From: Pegoplata infirma
Lineage: Eukaryota > Arthropoda > Insecta > Diptera > Anthomyiidae
DNA length: 64,000 nucleotides
Reading direction: 5' to 3'
Assembly: GCA_963921195.1 (NCBI GenBank)
Contig: OY992540.1
Coordinates: 21,774,262 to 21,838,261, forward strand
Made by a program: the position numbers and the translations under genes. Shown here one piece after another: positions 32,935-44,768 of this stretch; position 1 is the stretch's first letter; every line of letters starts with the position of its first letter. The notes beneath the pieces were generated by a model. It worked only from the letters and a program-made list of their open reading frames with translations, made no database searches and was not told where the DNA came from.

Positions 32935-33425
32935 CTAAAAAAAAACCATTTAAAATGACAAGAAAAGTTTGTAACTTTTTTTTGTTACCTCCTATTTAAC
33001 GAGAATTTCTAATAATTTTACAAGCTTTTTACCAATAATTTTGTACTTTTACAATTTTTTATTTTAATCAATAAAATTGTAAATTTACAATTTTTTTGAC
33101 GCGACAAAATTTACAAGGAAGTCTCGTGACTTTACTAGATTTTTTGCTACCTCCTATTTTACGAGAATTCCTAGTAAAAAATACGATTGTTAATTTACAA
33201 CATTTTTGGCAAAATAAAACTTACAAGGAATTTGAATTTACTAGATTTTTTTGTAAAATTATCTTGAAAATTTGTAAAATTACAAAAAGAAAATTGTAAA
33301 ATTTCAAAAACAAATGTAAATTTTTATCGAAAATTTTTTGTTAAAAAACAAGGAAAACTGTCAAATATTGGTAAAATGGGATTACGAGACTTTTTCTGGT
33401 AATTTGACAAGGTTTTTTGTGTGTA
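32935..33425. mobile_element. ACCTTGTCAAATTAC-family MITE, copy 3
   Basis: Starts ACACTAAAAAAAAACCATTT and ends CTTTTTCTGGTAATTTGACA-AGG-TTTTTTGTGT. Internally (T)TGTAAATTTACAA words alternate as in copy 1 (17360-17810), which lies in the opposite direction. The 67-codon ORF at 33096-33299 is low-complexity. Confidence 0.6.
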
Positions 33426-34125
33426 CAAGGAAGAATCAACTGCGCCAGAGTAAATTTTTTACATCTTAATAATTTCAGACTACTCTATAAAGATTTGGGT
33501 TATAATAAATCTTGTTCTTTTTCGCCAAAGAAAATTGTCTTTTATTGGAATATATGTTTGTGAGTATTGTATTATGTGTGTATCATGAAATTGAAGCTGT
33601 TATTTAAATTGTCAACTTTAAGTGGATTGTTCTTGCAATGATTTAATATAATTTCTAGTGCTTTGCTTGTTAAATCGTTTGAAATTTTCATTCAAAAAAT
33701 TTCTTAAATTCTTATGGAAAAATTTGTTATTTTTTTGGTATTTTAAAAATTTTAGGAAAATTACCTATAGATGTGAAGGTAATTGTGGATATGAAAATCT
33801 AAAACATTAAATATTCTGTTTGTCAAGTGTTTTTTTTAACATTTCCTCTGCGTTTTTTATACTTTATCACTTAACATTTATGTTTGTTATTTTGTTGTTT
33901 TTTAACAATCTTTTTTTTGGTATTTTTATGTAAATTTGTTTACTTAAACGTCTAAACGAGGGTTGGTTTGGAAAATTTTAAAGATTTTGTTAGAGTCTAA
34001 ATATATGGTAAAAATTTCTTCGCAGATTTTTTCAAACTCCACTAATTTTAAACAGATTAACAGATATAATTTGAAAAATATCAATTGAAGTTCAAAGATT
34101 CTACTTGCGATTCAAAGATTCTAAC
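33426..34125. other. Unassigned AT-rich stretch
   Basis: No gene and no clear repeat. The sequence is T-rich, with TGTGTGTATC near 33568 and a repeated GATTCAAAGATTCTA word at 34096-34123. Confidence 0.3.
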
Positions 34126-34754
34126 CATGCGCACTGTGGGCCAGGATTTCCATTTTTTTGGCCAATAAGGTCTGTAAGGCAACACATATATAAAAATATT
34201 TTTTCAGAATGTCAACATCTTGAATTTTGTTCATCTTTAATATATTTTTAAAGTAGCTTAAATTTTTTTTTTGCATGAGGTTAAACTTAAAGTTTGAGAT
34301 TTTTTTTATATTTTTTATTCATGAAACAAATATTTTTTTTTTTGTCCTTCAACACAATATTTTTTTAAATTTTCTGCGAAGTTCTCCTAAAGACATACCT
34401 GTTAGTCTAATACATGAGATAAACTGCCAAAAAGTAAGCTAAAAGTATATATTTTTTTTAATAAATTATGGAAATTCATACTTTTGTTGAAATCCGCCTT
34501 TTTTCAACACCAAAGTCCAAAAAAGTCCAAACGATATTGACAAACCTTGAATTGCAATCTGTCTCTAACAGTGTAATTTATTCACATTTTTGCGACCCTG
34601 TGCGACCGTTCATAATCTTTTAACATAGAGGCAATAAACCAAAATATGGCGTTTAAAAATGCCATAAAATGAAACTTCAAAATTTGTTTGATATTTTTGT
34701 TTCTATTGATTTCTAGTAAACAATTTCCCACTTTGACAACATTGGCGTGATAAC

Positions 34755-35130
34755 TGGAGATGAGCAAATTTTGACTCACGTTCACTCACTAGCGTCAGTT
34801 ACGCGTGAGTGAATAATAATAAACACGAAAAATTGTAAAACTTAAAAAAATGACACTTAATACGAATCACTCACGCAAAAAGTGTCTCACTCACTTGTAA
34901 CCCACGAACAAAAAATTTGAGATACGTACATCTCTAGTGCTAAACATATAAACTGGGAACGCATTTAAGCGGGCATATATCAATACAATTAAATAATTTT
35001 GAATCACGCAAAAAAATGGCTCTCACTACAAATCACTCACACAAAAAATGTCTCACTCACTTATCACTCTTGAACAAAAAAATTCAGTCACTTGACCAGC
35101 GAACATCTCTAGTGCTAAACATTATAAATG
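34755..35130. mobile_element. AGAGATG-type element with 166-bp tandem duplication
   Basis: Left end GGAGATGAGCAAATTTTGAC; right ends ACATCTCTAGTGCTAAACAT at 34928 and again near 35103. The segment from AATCACTCAC(G/A)CAAAAA to CATTTAAGCGGG occurs twice, 166 bp apart. CACTCACG/CGTGAGTGA words dominate. Relatives at 47040-47290, 56478-56600 and a piece at 32050-32170 share AGAGATGGG ends. Possible decayed 8-bp TSD (GTGATAAC against GTGCTAAA) suggests hAT. Confidence 0.55.
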
Positions 35131-35399
35131 GGAATGCATTTAAGCGGGTATATTTTGGCGATAGCATTTTAAATATTTTTTGTGAAATTGTAAGCTAGTA
35201 GCATTATTTGTACATTTAGGATGGCAAATGCTAACTGGAAATAAAAGACTTCTCTCTTAAATGTCCCACTGGATATATTAACTTTTTGACGTATTTAAAA
35301 GAGAAATATTTTATTAAAATTTTCTAATAAAAGCAAAAAGAGGGATTTATAAAAACTTAGAAATGTAGACATTGTACATTTTTTTAAAATTCTATGTCC

Positions 35400-36000
35400 T
35401 TCATTTTGGATCCGCCATTTTGATTTCAAAAAGTCTGAGTTCGTATTCGTGTTACGCAATCATTCCCTAGCGCTATTAAACAATAATTTAAATATCTGCT
35501 ATTTTGAATATTTGATTCTGAAATCAGATTTGGCATCCGAAAAACCATTAAAATCAGACAACATAGAACAAAATTTTATATTTTATTTGTCCCATATTGG
35601 ATCCGCACATTTTGAATTTAAAAAATTTGAGCTCATATTCGTAATTACCGACCCTAAATACATCGAAAATGATTATAGTAAATACAATAAGCAAAGAATT
35701 AAAAATCATATCCGCCATATTGGATCCGCCATTTTGAATTTCGAGTCTTTAATTCCAAAATCAGTTTTAACTTCCGAAAAACCTTTAAAATCGAAGTTTT
35801 TGGCAAAAAGAGACAACATATAAAAAATCTTAAATTTAAATTTGTCGCCTAATTGAATGCGCCATTTTGAATTTTAAAAGTCTGAGCTCATATTCGTTAT
35901 TAACGACCCAAATACATCGACAATGATTATAGTAAATACAATAAGCAAAGAATTAAAAAATCATGTCCGCCATTTTGGATCCGCCATTTTGAATGTTAAA
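35400..36000. repeat. GGATCCGCCATTTTGAAT tandem repeat
   Basis: The word GGATCCGCCATTTTGAAT or a variant starts near 35408, 35598, 35729, 35855 and 35979. A longer ~130-bp segment (TTTGAGCTCATATTCG, ATACATCGAAAATGATTATA, CAATAAGCAAAGAATT) is repeated about 254 bp apart. The 124-codon ORF at 35449-35823 spans it; its repeat-derived composition and lack of motifs argue against a gene. Confidence 0.65.
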
Positions 36001-36121
36001 ATTTTTTTCCAGAGTCGTGATCAGCAATCCTTTAACACCCATATGTAATACTTTTTTGACATATAGGTTAAGCGGTTTATTTATGGCCAAAATTCAGGAA
36101 TGCTGGCCCACTGTGCATGCG

Positions 36122-36929
36122 GTGGTTGTGTGGGCTAAAGTGGGTAATTGTAATTCGGAAAGATCAATTGAAATTCATTTTCTCTAATTTTTTAAACACC
36201 CCTCGGTATTGTAAAATATTTACAATTTTTTTTATTATACATTTGGCTTTAAGTAAATCTGATTCCATTCCATTCAGTTCATCTTTATCTTTTATGTTCG
36301 TATATTTCAGTACATTTGTTTTCTGTTTTTTTTTTCTTCTTTTTATTATTTTGTGCCACGGGACTGATTGAAATTCGCGGATAACCTGAAATGGATTTTT
36401 CTTTTCCACAATTGCTTTGGTGGCAATTTCAAAGATTCACAAACAGAATACATTTAAGACGATACCAGAGATATTTAAAATTGAAAACATCATTTTCATA
36501 CCATCAACGTCTACTTTTGCTCCTTCTGTCTTATAAATATTTTTACCATTTTGCAAAATACAACAAACAAGACCAACCAGCCAACAACCCCAGTGGTAAA
36601 ATGTCATTGTGGCCCAAATTCATATAAAAGAAATTATTTTTATATTCTCTGTACAAAATAACATTAGTGGCAGCAGTTGGAGAAGTTGGTAAATCTGCGG
36701 TAGCAGTAGTTAAATAAAGCTTCATTTTAATGTATTGTTTTCTAAGAAAGTTATAAAATACGATATAAAAATGAAACATACGTTAGATGTTGCATAAATG
36801 ATATTGAGCTATAACAGGGATTTGAATGGAAACACATTAGAAAAAGTTAGTGTATTCATATGGGAGATAAATACATCTGTCCGTCTAAACACTAATTTGG
36901 CCTCTGAAAGCAATAAAGCAAAAATTTAT
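36122..36929. other. Relatively complex stretch, no gene recognised
   Basis: Less repetitive than most of the window (36390-36720 includes GGTAAATCTGCGGTAGCAGT and CAACAAACAAGACCAACCAG). Overlapping ORFs on both strands (36391-36627 plus, 36543-36779 minus) show no known domain. Candidate single-copy DNA. Confidence 0.35.
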
Positions 36930-37430
36930 AAAATTCTAAGATTTTTTTTTAGAAAAAAATTTTGAAGAACCTAAATTTTTTAAACCCCAAAGCAATTTTC
37001 TCTGAATCTGAGACGTTTTTTCTATAAAAATAGTCCACGCAAAAAGTCTCAGACTTTGACGAATTCTTAGTCATTTTTTATAAACACAGAAAAAATTGTA
37101 TTGTAGGTTTTTTTTTTCAATTAAATCGTTGTTGTATTAACAAAAATTTTATTTTATAGACAAAAAATAATTGATATTTTATTCAAAAAAACAATTTATC
37201 AATACAATTAAATTGTTTGTTAATACAACAACGATTTAATTGAAAAAGAGCCTACAATAAATTTTTTTCGGTGTATATGAAAAATGACTAACAATAAGAA
37301 TGACTCAAAATCTGACACGAAACGTGTTAGATTCTAAGAAAATTGCGTTGGAGGTTTAAAAAATGTTTCAGAATCTGAAAATATTTTAAAATTATTTTTT
37401 TTTTTTAGGAAAAGTATCACAATCTCATGT
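36930..37430. repeat. Double-palindrome minisatellite, third block
   Basis: Units of the 23.4-kb type (TTTTCTCTGAATCTGAGACG, TTTCAGAATCTGAAAATA) at 36940-37075 and 37290-37430. A foldback MITE at 37082-37276 separates the two parts. Confidence 0.55.
37082..37276. mobile_element. 195-bp foldback MITE
   Basis: Near-perfect arms: TTGTATTGTAGGTTTTTTTT and CAATTAAATCGTTGTTGTAT on the left are mirrored by ATACAACAACGATTTAATTG and GAGCCTACAATAAATT on the right. Ends ACACAGAAAAA and TTTTTTTCGGTGTA. A diverged relative lies at 44637-44760. TA-type target probable. Confidence 0.7.
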
Positions 37431-37929
37431 TGATTACCAGGGACATGTGTTTTGTCTTTTGTTTAACTGATATATCATCAAGTAAAGATATTTAAATATT
37501 TATGTTCCTTAAGATATATTACTTTTATATGTTCAATGTAATGACTTTGTTGAAAGCACTGTATGGAAAATAATTTTATTTTTTCATTTATTCTCTTGGT
37601 AATATCATGCGGACATAAAAATACATTTTTATTTTTAAATATTACCCAACCATATATAAGGTTTTTTGGTTTATCCTTCCAACCGCAAACTTGTGTGGAG
37701 GGACTACCACCAAAATTTTAGGTTGCTAGTTTGTAATTTTGTTTGGGAAAAACAACTGTTGTCTTTAAAAAAACTGTAATAACAACTGAATATTTGATTG
37801 GTGACAATTGTCTTATTGTCTCTTTGAACCTCTTTTTTCTTTGAGTTTCCATATTTTGTATACCCTAAACTTACAAAGGGAGTCTTTCAATTGGCACATA
37901 CCTGAGGCTTGCATATGGGAACCAGGGGA
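37431..37929. other. Unassigned stretch
   Basis: Contains mixed DNA with no repeat partner noticed; ends with TTGGCACATACCTGAGGCTT, after which the module block begins. Confidence 0.3.
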
Positions 37930-38555
37930 GAAATTTAAGTGTCACCTTTATTTTTGTTAGGTGCCCATTCTCACATTGAGTGGATTAAAGGGGGAAACGG
38001 GAAGTTTCTTTTAAGAAAACAATATGAACATTGGGGAGATATTTTTTTTTGTCAATTTTTGATTTTCCAAGTGTCCGGAAAAATTTTTGTTCACAAGATC
38101 TATATATTATGTCATATATATTTGATGTCAATAGGGGCGTTAAAAATTTTTGGTTTTTGATAATTGAAAAAAGATATATATCTTGCGATACATCTTGTTT
38201 ATTAATTTTTATGTGCTGAACACTAACATCAAACAAATTTTATAATCAGTCGAACGGTTTTCGAGATATCGATATTTGAAAATAATAGTACAGGTTTTTT
38301 TTTACGGTTAAGAAATTAACATAAAAATTTGTTTACCTTGATCCTTTCATAGAGCTTGAGACAAACTTTCATTAATTAAAATTATTTTGATCCAAATCCG
38401 ATTATTTTTACCCGTGGCAACCATCGAACAAAGTTTTTGTTTTTTCAAAAATGTTCAACAAAAACTCCAAACTTTGATCGAAGGACGGCAAGATATAAGT
38501 GTCCAGAATTGGCTCAAATTGGGTTTAAATGAAAATTTGAGATGAGATCTCACTA

Positions 38556-38857
38556 CCCTAGTAAAAATGGGTTTGTATATATCCATGTATAAATTGATAC
38601 AAATATATCTAGTTTTACATAAAATTATCTAATTATATAAAAATATATAAAAAATTTCTCAGATAAGACCAAAATTCGTATCAAATTTTATAAAATTTTA
38701 TCGGGAGTTATATCAAATTTTATATAATTTGATACGAAATTTGGTCATATCTGATTGATTTTTTATATAATTAAATATAATAAGATCTCAGTATGTATAA
38801 AATGATATATTTGTATAAATTTATACATGGCTATATACGAAATGATTTTTACTAGGG
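38556..38857. mobile_element. CCCTAGTAAAAA-ended MITE, 302 bp
   Basis: Terminal repeats of about 57 bp (CCCTAGTAAAAATGGGTTTG on the left; TACATGGC and ATTTTTACTAGGG on the right), flanked by TA (38554-38555, 38858-38859). It cuts a ~330-bp module, whose halves resume on each side. The inner part is itself palindromic (TCAAATTTTATAAAATTTTA region). Confidence 0.78.
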
Positions 38858-39255
38858 TAGTAAGATTTAAAAAAAAAACTAAATTTTTGTAAATTTTTTG
38901 ACAAATTTCAAATGGTGACATCTCGAAAACCACTCTACCGAACTTAGAAGTTTTTTGATTTTCGATTTAGGATGCCAGAATAAATTAATGCGTGCTAAAA
39001 AACGAATTAAAATTATCGGAATTAGCTAAATTAAGTTTAAATGAAAGAGTTAATTTAACTAAAAATATTTAGCTAAATTTTCGTAGAATGAATGCAGCAA
39101 AAAAAGCCGTAACTTTAACTAAAAATTCAGCTGAAAATTTTGTAACATTTTTATGTACATATTAACAAAAAAAAAATTAGTTGAATTCAACTAAACTTTT
39201 TGTTACTTTTTTGTAAAAAATTGTAAGTTTGTTTAATATTGGTTTTAAACACTAA

Positions 39256-39458
39256 GGCTCTTATTCATAATACTTATAGTAGACTTATTTAAGGTTTATT
39301 TGACAATTATTTCTGCAATATCTGTCTGTCAAATAAACCTACTTTAAATATATTTCACGTTTTATGAATAACCACATAACTCTTCACTTATTTTTTTCTT
39401 TTTTTCACAGCATTAAGTTCAGCTTAAGTAGAACTTATGAGATTTGCATAAGAGGCTA
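39256..39458. mobile_element. GGCTCTTATTCATAA-ended MITE, ~200 bp
   Basis: Left GGCTCTTATTCATAATACTT; complement of right end AGCCTCTTATGCAAATCTCA. Inside lies a second inverted pair (AATAAACCTACTTTAAAT against GTTTATTTGACAATT). TSD unclear. Confidence 0.55.
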
Positions 39459-40162
39459 CACAAGAAATATATAAAAAAATTTCACTTAGAAAAAATATTT
39501 TACGAGAGATCAACAAATTAATTAGTAAAAATTCGTAAACTCAGTTTAAAATTCAACAAAAAAAATTAATTCAAATTTTGTTCAAAACTAGTATTTCCGT
39601 AAATTGAACTTAACTCAAAAAAGTAGTTAAAACGCTGATTTTAACTAAAAATTTGCTAAAAAGCCAGTAAACTCGAGTTAACAAAAAAAAATTTGTTAAC
39701 TTTACAGTTTTATTTTTTTTAATGTATAAAAAAGGTTAAGGGAAAGAAATTCTAAGATTTATTTAAAAAAAATCTTGAACGTAGGAAAAACACAAAATTC
39801 GTACGGGAGAGGGCTGAAAAGTACTTTCTATTGTCGCACTCCCCCTGTATCCAAAATGAGGAAAACCCCGTTTTTTCGAATTTCAAATAGCGATATCTCG
39901 AAAACCGTTCGACCGATTTTTTTAAATTTTTTTTTGATATTCGTGTTCACCGCATTAAAACTAACAAACGTGATGTATCGCAAGACATATTTTCTTTTTA
40001 AAAACACAAACAGAAAAATTCGGACGAGAGAGGGCTAAAAAGTTATTTTTATGGTCGTACTTCCCCAGGGTCCAAAATGATAACCACGGTGAACTGTATG
40101 CCGTTGCTATTTTAAAGCGCTTTAAACCAAAAAATAAAGTTATTTAAAGGCGTTTTAGATCA

Positions 40163-40701
40163 AAACAAATGAGAGTGTTAAATTCGGCTGTGCAGAATCT
40201 TTTATACCCTCCAACTCGTAAAAAGAAACAGGGGCATCGTTTTCTTTTTTTTTTTGGGGGGGGGGGGAAGGGTTTCGTTGGTGGGCGACAGCCTTTCTGA
40301 ATTCAACTGCAGGACTTTGAACTTCTTCTGACTTCAAAATGTTTCGTTTGCTTAACAAAAGTACACAAAACCTCTAAAAAAATGGCGTTTTTCATACGTT
40401 GGTTTAGTTCTTAAAGGGTGAACTTTTTTCTCCCTAATCTAATGTTGCCCATGTTCGAACTTAACCATCCTAATACCATAAGACATATTTGTGCCAAACT
40501 TCAGTAGTCTAGCTCTTTTATTTTGGATTGTATTGTGTCTTCCACAGACGGACGGACAGACGAACATCGCTAGAATGTCTAAGAATCGATCACTGATCAA
40601 TAACATATTTACTTAATGGGGTCCTAGACCGATATTTCGATGCGTTACACACGGAATGACAAAGTGAGTGTACCCTCATACTGTGGTTGGTGGGTATAAA
40701 A
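40163..40701 (+). mobile_element. mini-me/DINE-like element, family I, complete copy
   Basis: Begins ACAAATGAGAGTGTTAAATT, then hairpin ATTCGGC-TGTGC-GAAT (one base lost) and TATACCCTCCAACTCG. A T10-G13 run lies near 40246-40268. Next come TTGTGCCAAACTTCAGTAGT, a short GACGGACGGACAGACG tract and AACATCGCTAGAATGTC. It ends GGTTGGTGGGTATAAAA. 539 bp. Best single full-length reference for family I in the window. Confidence 0.8.
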
Positions 40702-40760
40702 CAGTGATGGCCATTTTTGTAATTCCTATTCCCGCGGGAATAGGCTAAAAAATGCTACTT
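40702..40760. mobile_element. Possible hAT end with perfect GC-rich palindrome
   Basis: CAGTGATGGCCATTTTTG directly after the mini-me end looks like a hAT terminus (CAGTGATG-type). It is followed at 40725-40744 by the perfect palindrome CCTATTCCCGCGGGAATAGG. No matching opposite end was found, so the element is truncated or the reading is wrong. Confidence 0.35.
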
Positions 40761-43700
40761 GTGCGCTGTCGACACACGTACACTATAAAATTCTGTTGCT
40801 TGAGCAAATTTGTTGACTTTTCGCTTGCTACTACCCACACAAGCATAAATGTTATAGTATTTGTGTGCGAACAACTGGTATAAAAACAAAAAAAGTCCCT
40901 TTCACACTTTTATTTTGGATTTATTGTTTGCATTTTGGAGTAAAAAAACATGTTTTCAAATTCAGAGAAAATCGCAAAACAGATTTTGGCCTCCAAATTC
41001 CAAAAGAGGCTTCCAAATTTTTCTATCACATACCGTTTGTAAGTTATTCGCGCTTAAATATTGAAAAAAAAAACCTTAAATTTCTCACTTTTTGAGTCTC
41101 CCCTTTAACGTTTTTTTAAGTTGCTCACACAAAAAACGTACTTGATTTTATATAATATGGATCTCGTGATTTGAAATCTGACATCTGTTTTTAGCGCGTA
41201 CAGTCTTTAAGATACTGGGGTTTGAAAATTTCTAACTCCACTGTTCCACACTTTTATTCTTATAAATAAGACTAAAAGTTTCAAACGCGAATATCTCGAA
41301 AACGGATCATGCTAGCTAAATTTTGATTGAAGTTTTGGAATCAGGAGTTACATTTTATATAAAATCGAGTCCAATTTTGTGGAAGCAACGTTAGCATACC
41401 CAAAACTGCTCCTTTATTGGTTTTTTTGACGTCTTAACAGCGAATATCTTAAAACTTAAACGTGCTAGATTTAGAATCAGGAGACCAAAATCTATAGGGA
41501 TCTGTTGTATATTTCACTTGGAGGTTTTTGGTGTCGAGCAGTGAAATTTTTCATTAGATCAATGATGTTTTTCATAACGGCTATGGTTTTTTTTTTTGAT
41601 AAAATAAATGGAAAATTAAATTGAATTAATGAAAATATTCATAAATTTTATAAATATTTGTTCTTATGAAACTTTTCATTAAATATATAAAGATGAAATG
41701 TTTCATACATTTTATGAAAAAATTAATTCATCCAATGATAAAAAATCTTTGTTTCACTTCTATCGAAGCCGATAGGTAAAATGGATACAGTTTGTGATTC
41801 GTAAGGGCGTTTAAATGGCGCTCTTCCAACCAAAATAATTCAAAAATATTTTTTTTTTTTAATAAATTTTTGGATTTTTTCTTTCGTGTTTGCCTATTTT
41901 GTGCTTCCCAAAAAAAAAAAACCTTTATTATAGCAATACCTTCATTATCTAATGATATATTTAAACTAAACACATGTCATGATATTAATGCGCATACATG
42001 TGTATTGGCAAACAGAGTCTTGTTTAAAAAAATGTATTGAAAGTTTATTTTTCCCCATTTTCCAAACAATTGGCTTTGATGTCATTCAAAAAACCATGAC
42101 GTGACATGAAAGCATAAAATACACACACATACAGCAATCGTTAAACAAAAAAGCATAAGGACATATTGCGTCGAAAAGGAAGAACAACAAAAAAAAAATT
42201 GCAAAAACTCAACACGCACAATGAACTTTGAACTTATTGCAGGATTGAATTGTATTGAATAGAGACGAGAAGAGCAAAAAAACAGGCCACAAAAAGGCGT
42301 TACGTTTGCCACTAACAAAGTAAGTCCTTAGAGAAATCTTAAACTAAACTACATACATACATGTGTACTATGATGGTGATGATGATGTTGATGCGAATTT
42401 TTCCAATGATGATCAATAACCAATATAATAAAGTTGGCTTATTAGCCTCATCTGTGACATTACACATCATTTGCCCCTGTCTAAAGACAACTGCCTCCCC
42501 AGTTTTATAATTTTTTTTATCAATACATGACTAGGAATTTGGTTTTGCAAAAAAAAATTTGTAAAACTTAAACGCGTGCGGGTAGTAAGTCGTGTGGCGT
42601 ATTCAATTCTAAAAAAAAACAAGAAATTTTAAAACAGTCCTTGTTGATCCTTTTGATTATTTTCTTGTAATTTTATCTTTACTCTGTTAAGGGATTTAGT
42701 TTTTTCTTTTAAGGAATTTTCTTTATAAAGCAGAGTGTTTTTTTATTTTTGCCTCCTCCTCCTCTTCTTTCAACACTCATTATATTGAATATTTGCATAT
42801 GTAAAATTTTAAAAATTTTAAACTAATCAATGTCTTGTTGTTTTGGATTTGTTTATTTTGATTTCGCTTCTTTATTTTTACAATTTTATGGTTTAATTGT
42901 ATTATGTTTATTTAATTTTCTTAAACGTATAAAAATTTTATTATTTTTTCGTTTTTTTATTTAACAAAATTGTTGAAAAATTTTGTTTTTAATTCAATTT
43001 TCTTGTTTTTCCAAATCATTATCATCTATTGTGTTAATTTTGCTTTTTTGTTCACTTCAAAATTTTATTTATTTATGGCGCCAAACCGATTTGTAAATAT
43101 TTTCAATTCACTTTGGTTTAGTGTTTGTTTAGAAAATTGAAATTTAAACAAGCTCCACATTCAATATTTACGAGTTTCAAAACACATGTGCAATAAAATA
43201 CTGTAGATTATTTAGTGATTTCTTTTATCAAGGTTGGGAACCACACTGATAGAAATTTGTACATGACAAGTATGAAAATTTACATCAGTATAATGAAAAA
43301 TTACGTTAAAAAGGAAGCTATGTCGGATTTCATTGAATCAATGAAACATGTATCATTAAAGTTAAAAGTAATGATAAGTTTCATAATATAATTCAAAGTA
43401 ACCAGATAAAATATAAATTGTGTTTTATAAAAATTTTTCATAACTGTAATGTAAATCTGATCTTATTTTCAGCATCATCGCGAAGTTCTCTTCGGTTTCC
43501 ATTCTTGATTTTAATACATGAGTATTTTTTTAAAGACTCTTTTTCTTTTTGTAATTTTATTAATATTAAGACATGTGTTTTTATGATTAAAGTCATTATA
43601 ACACATTTTAAGATTTTATGTTTTGTTTATTTGATTTTTATTTTTTTTTTTTTTTTTTATGATTATTATGGCTAAACCTCGTATTAAAAAGGCCAAAATT

Positions 43701-44454
43701 CCGGAAGGAATATAAAAAAAAATATTTGGTTCATAAAATAATTTATTAGGTTCACCTAACCTAAGGGTCATTAAAAATATATTTTATATAAACATGTAAT
43801 TATGGAATATTTTATGATTGTGATCTATTTGAATATCAACGTTATAAAGTAATAAATCATTAATATACATAAAACAGAACATAAAATGGCTTAAAAATTT
43901 ACATTATTTCCTAAAGAAACTGATAAAACTTAGATTTTCAGTTACCGGGATATGTCGGTATAAAAAGTAAAATCAATTTGGACTTTTCTGAGTTTCACTT
44001 AAGATTTAAAAAAAAACAAATCGTCAATCATAGGTATTTTTACCATGTCATAGAAAGAGCAAACCAATTCTAAGGCGACGAAATTTCATCCACCAAACCT
44101 TAACGGTTGTCAAAAGTTTGAAAATAAATTGCATAAAAGGACTATTTTGTTTACATAAAATATTTGTTTATATGGTGCAATGCTCACATTAAGTTTCAAT
44201 CCCATAATGAAATTAGACAGGAAACCAATCTCAAATTTTATTTACACAATTATTTAAATCTTTACAAAGGAAAATTTCCCTAATAAAAATACGATTGCTC
44301 TTTTATATTTAAATTGGGCAAACAATGTACATGTTGATAAGTGTTGCCTGTAGAGCTTTCAACTGATTAAGAAATTTTTGATTCGATTAAGGCATTTTTC
44401 TTCAAATAATTGTCTGTTCTTTATTAAAAAACTTCAGATGCTAAGAAATATTTT
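40761..44454. other. 3.7-kb stretch without recognised genes or bounded elements
   Basis: 40860-41560 contains GCGAATATCTCGAAAACGGA (41290) and TTAGAATCAGGAGACC-type words, probably an old repeat. Small simple repeats: CATACATACATG at 42351, GATGATGATG at 42377. 41560-41735 and 43240-43400 share GAAACATTTTTCATTA/AATGAAAC-like words. A T18 run lies near 43642. Short ORFs (42082-42318 minus, 43418-43675 plus) show no domain. Confidence 0.4.
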
Positions 44455-44567
44455 AGCAGCATAGCAAACAAAACCTGCTGATGTCAGCTGGAAAATCTGC
44501 TGATTTTAGCAGACAAGTCGTCTGTCTTTATCAGAAAAATCTGAAAATTTTTTAATATTGCTGTTTT
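44455..44567 (+). repeat. CTGCTGATTTTAGCAG short element, copy 1
   Basis: About 112 bp starting AGCAGCATAGCAAACA, with hairpin words GCTGATGTCAGC and CTGCTGATTTTAGCAG, then TTATCAGAAAAATCTG, ending AATATTGCTG. Copy 2 at 45755-45867 is in the same direction. Confidence 0.6.
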
Positions 44568-44636
44568 TTAAAAGTTCAATCTTTGAAAAATAAACACTTT
44601 GACAATTTTTATGAAAACTGGATAACTAAACATTTC

Positions 44637-44760
44637 ACAGAAAAAAAAACATTGTCAATACAATTAATTTCATTGTTAATACAATTAAACATTTAATTGA
44701 AACTGAGCCTACATTGGATTTTGTCAATACAACAATGACATTTGTAACTTTTGAAAAAAA
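44637..44760. mobile_element. Fragment of the 37.1-kb foldback MITE family
   Basis: ACAGAAAAAAAAACATTGTC, TTAATACAATTAAACATTTA, ATTGAAACTGAGCCTACATT: same landmarks as 37082-37276, diverged. Confidence 0.5.
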
Positions 44761-44768
44761 AAATCAAT

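Larger units (their letters stand above)
34132..36115. mobile_element. CAC(T/A)GTGGGCCAG-ended element with 6-bp TSD, element 2
   Basis: Left end CACTGTGGGCCAGGATTTCC; complement of right end CACAGTGGGCCAGCATTCCT; both continue to TTTTGGCCA. Exact 6-bp TSD CATGCG at 34126-34131 and 36116-36121. 1984 bp, with a nested AGAGATG-type element (34755-35130) and a tandem repeat (35400-36000). End structure parallels 20301-21263 and 54109-55983. No transposase found. Confidence 0.7.
37930..40100. repeat. Second foldback of ~330-bp modules, carrying two MITEs
   Basis: An inverted module (38050-38460) and a forward module (38460-38555 plus 38865-38960) meet around 38465, exactly as at 1383. A further forward module lies at 39750-40040. 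Shared words: ATCTCGAAAACCGTTCGACC (39895), its complement CGGTTTTCGAGATATCGAT (38255), GATCGAAGGA. MITEs at 38556-38857 and 39256-39458 interrupt it, and AACTAAAAATTTAGCTAA-type sequence (39045-39730) fills the rest. Confidence 0.6.

Noticed and set aside
35449..35823. 124-codon ORF, the longest in the window
   Set aside because: Built from the GGATCCGCCATTTTGAAT tandem repeat; no motif; nested in a transposon.
44455..44567. Possible hammerhead ribozyme core (CTGATG...GAAA)
   Set aside because: The invariant CUGANGA core has T in place of the last A, the stem between CTGATG and GAAA would be too short, and copy 2 changes the GAAA part.
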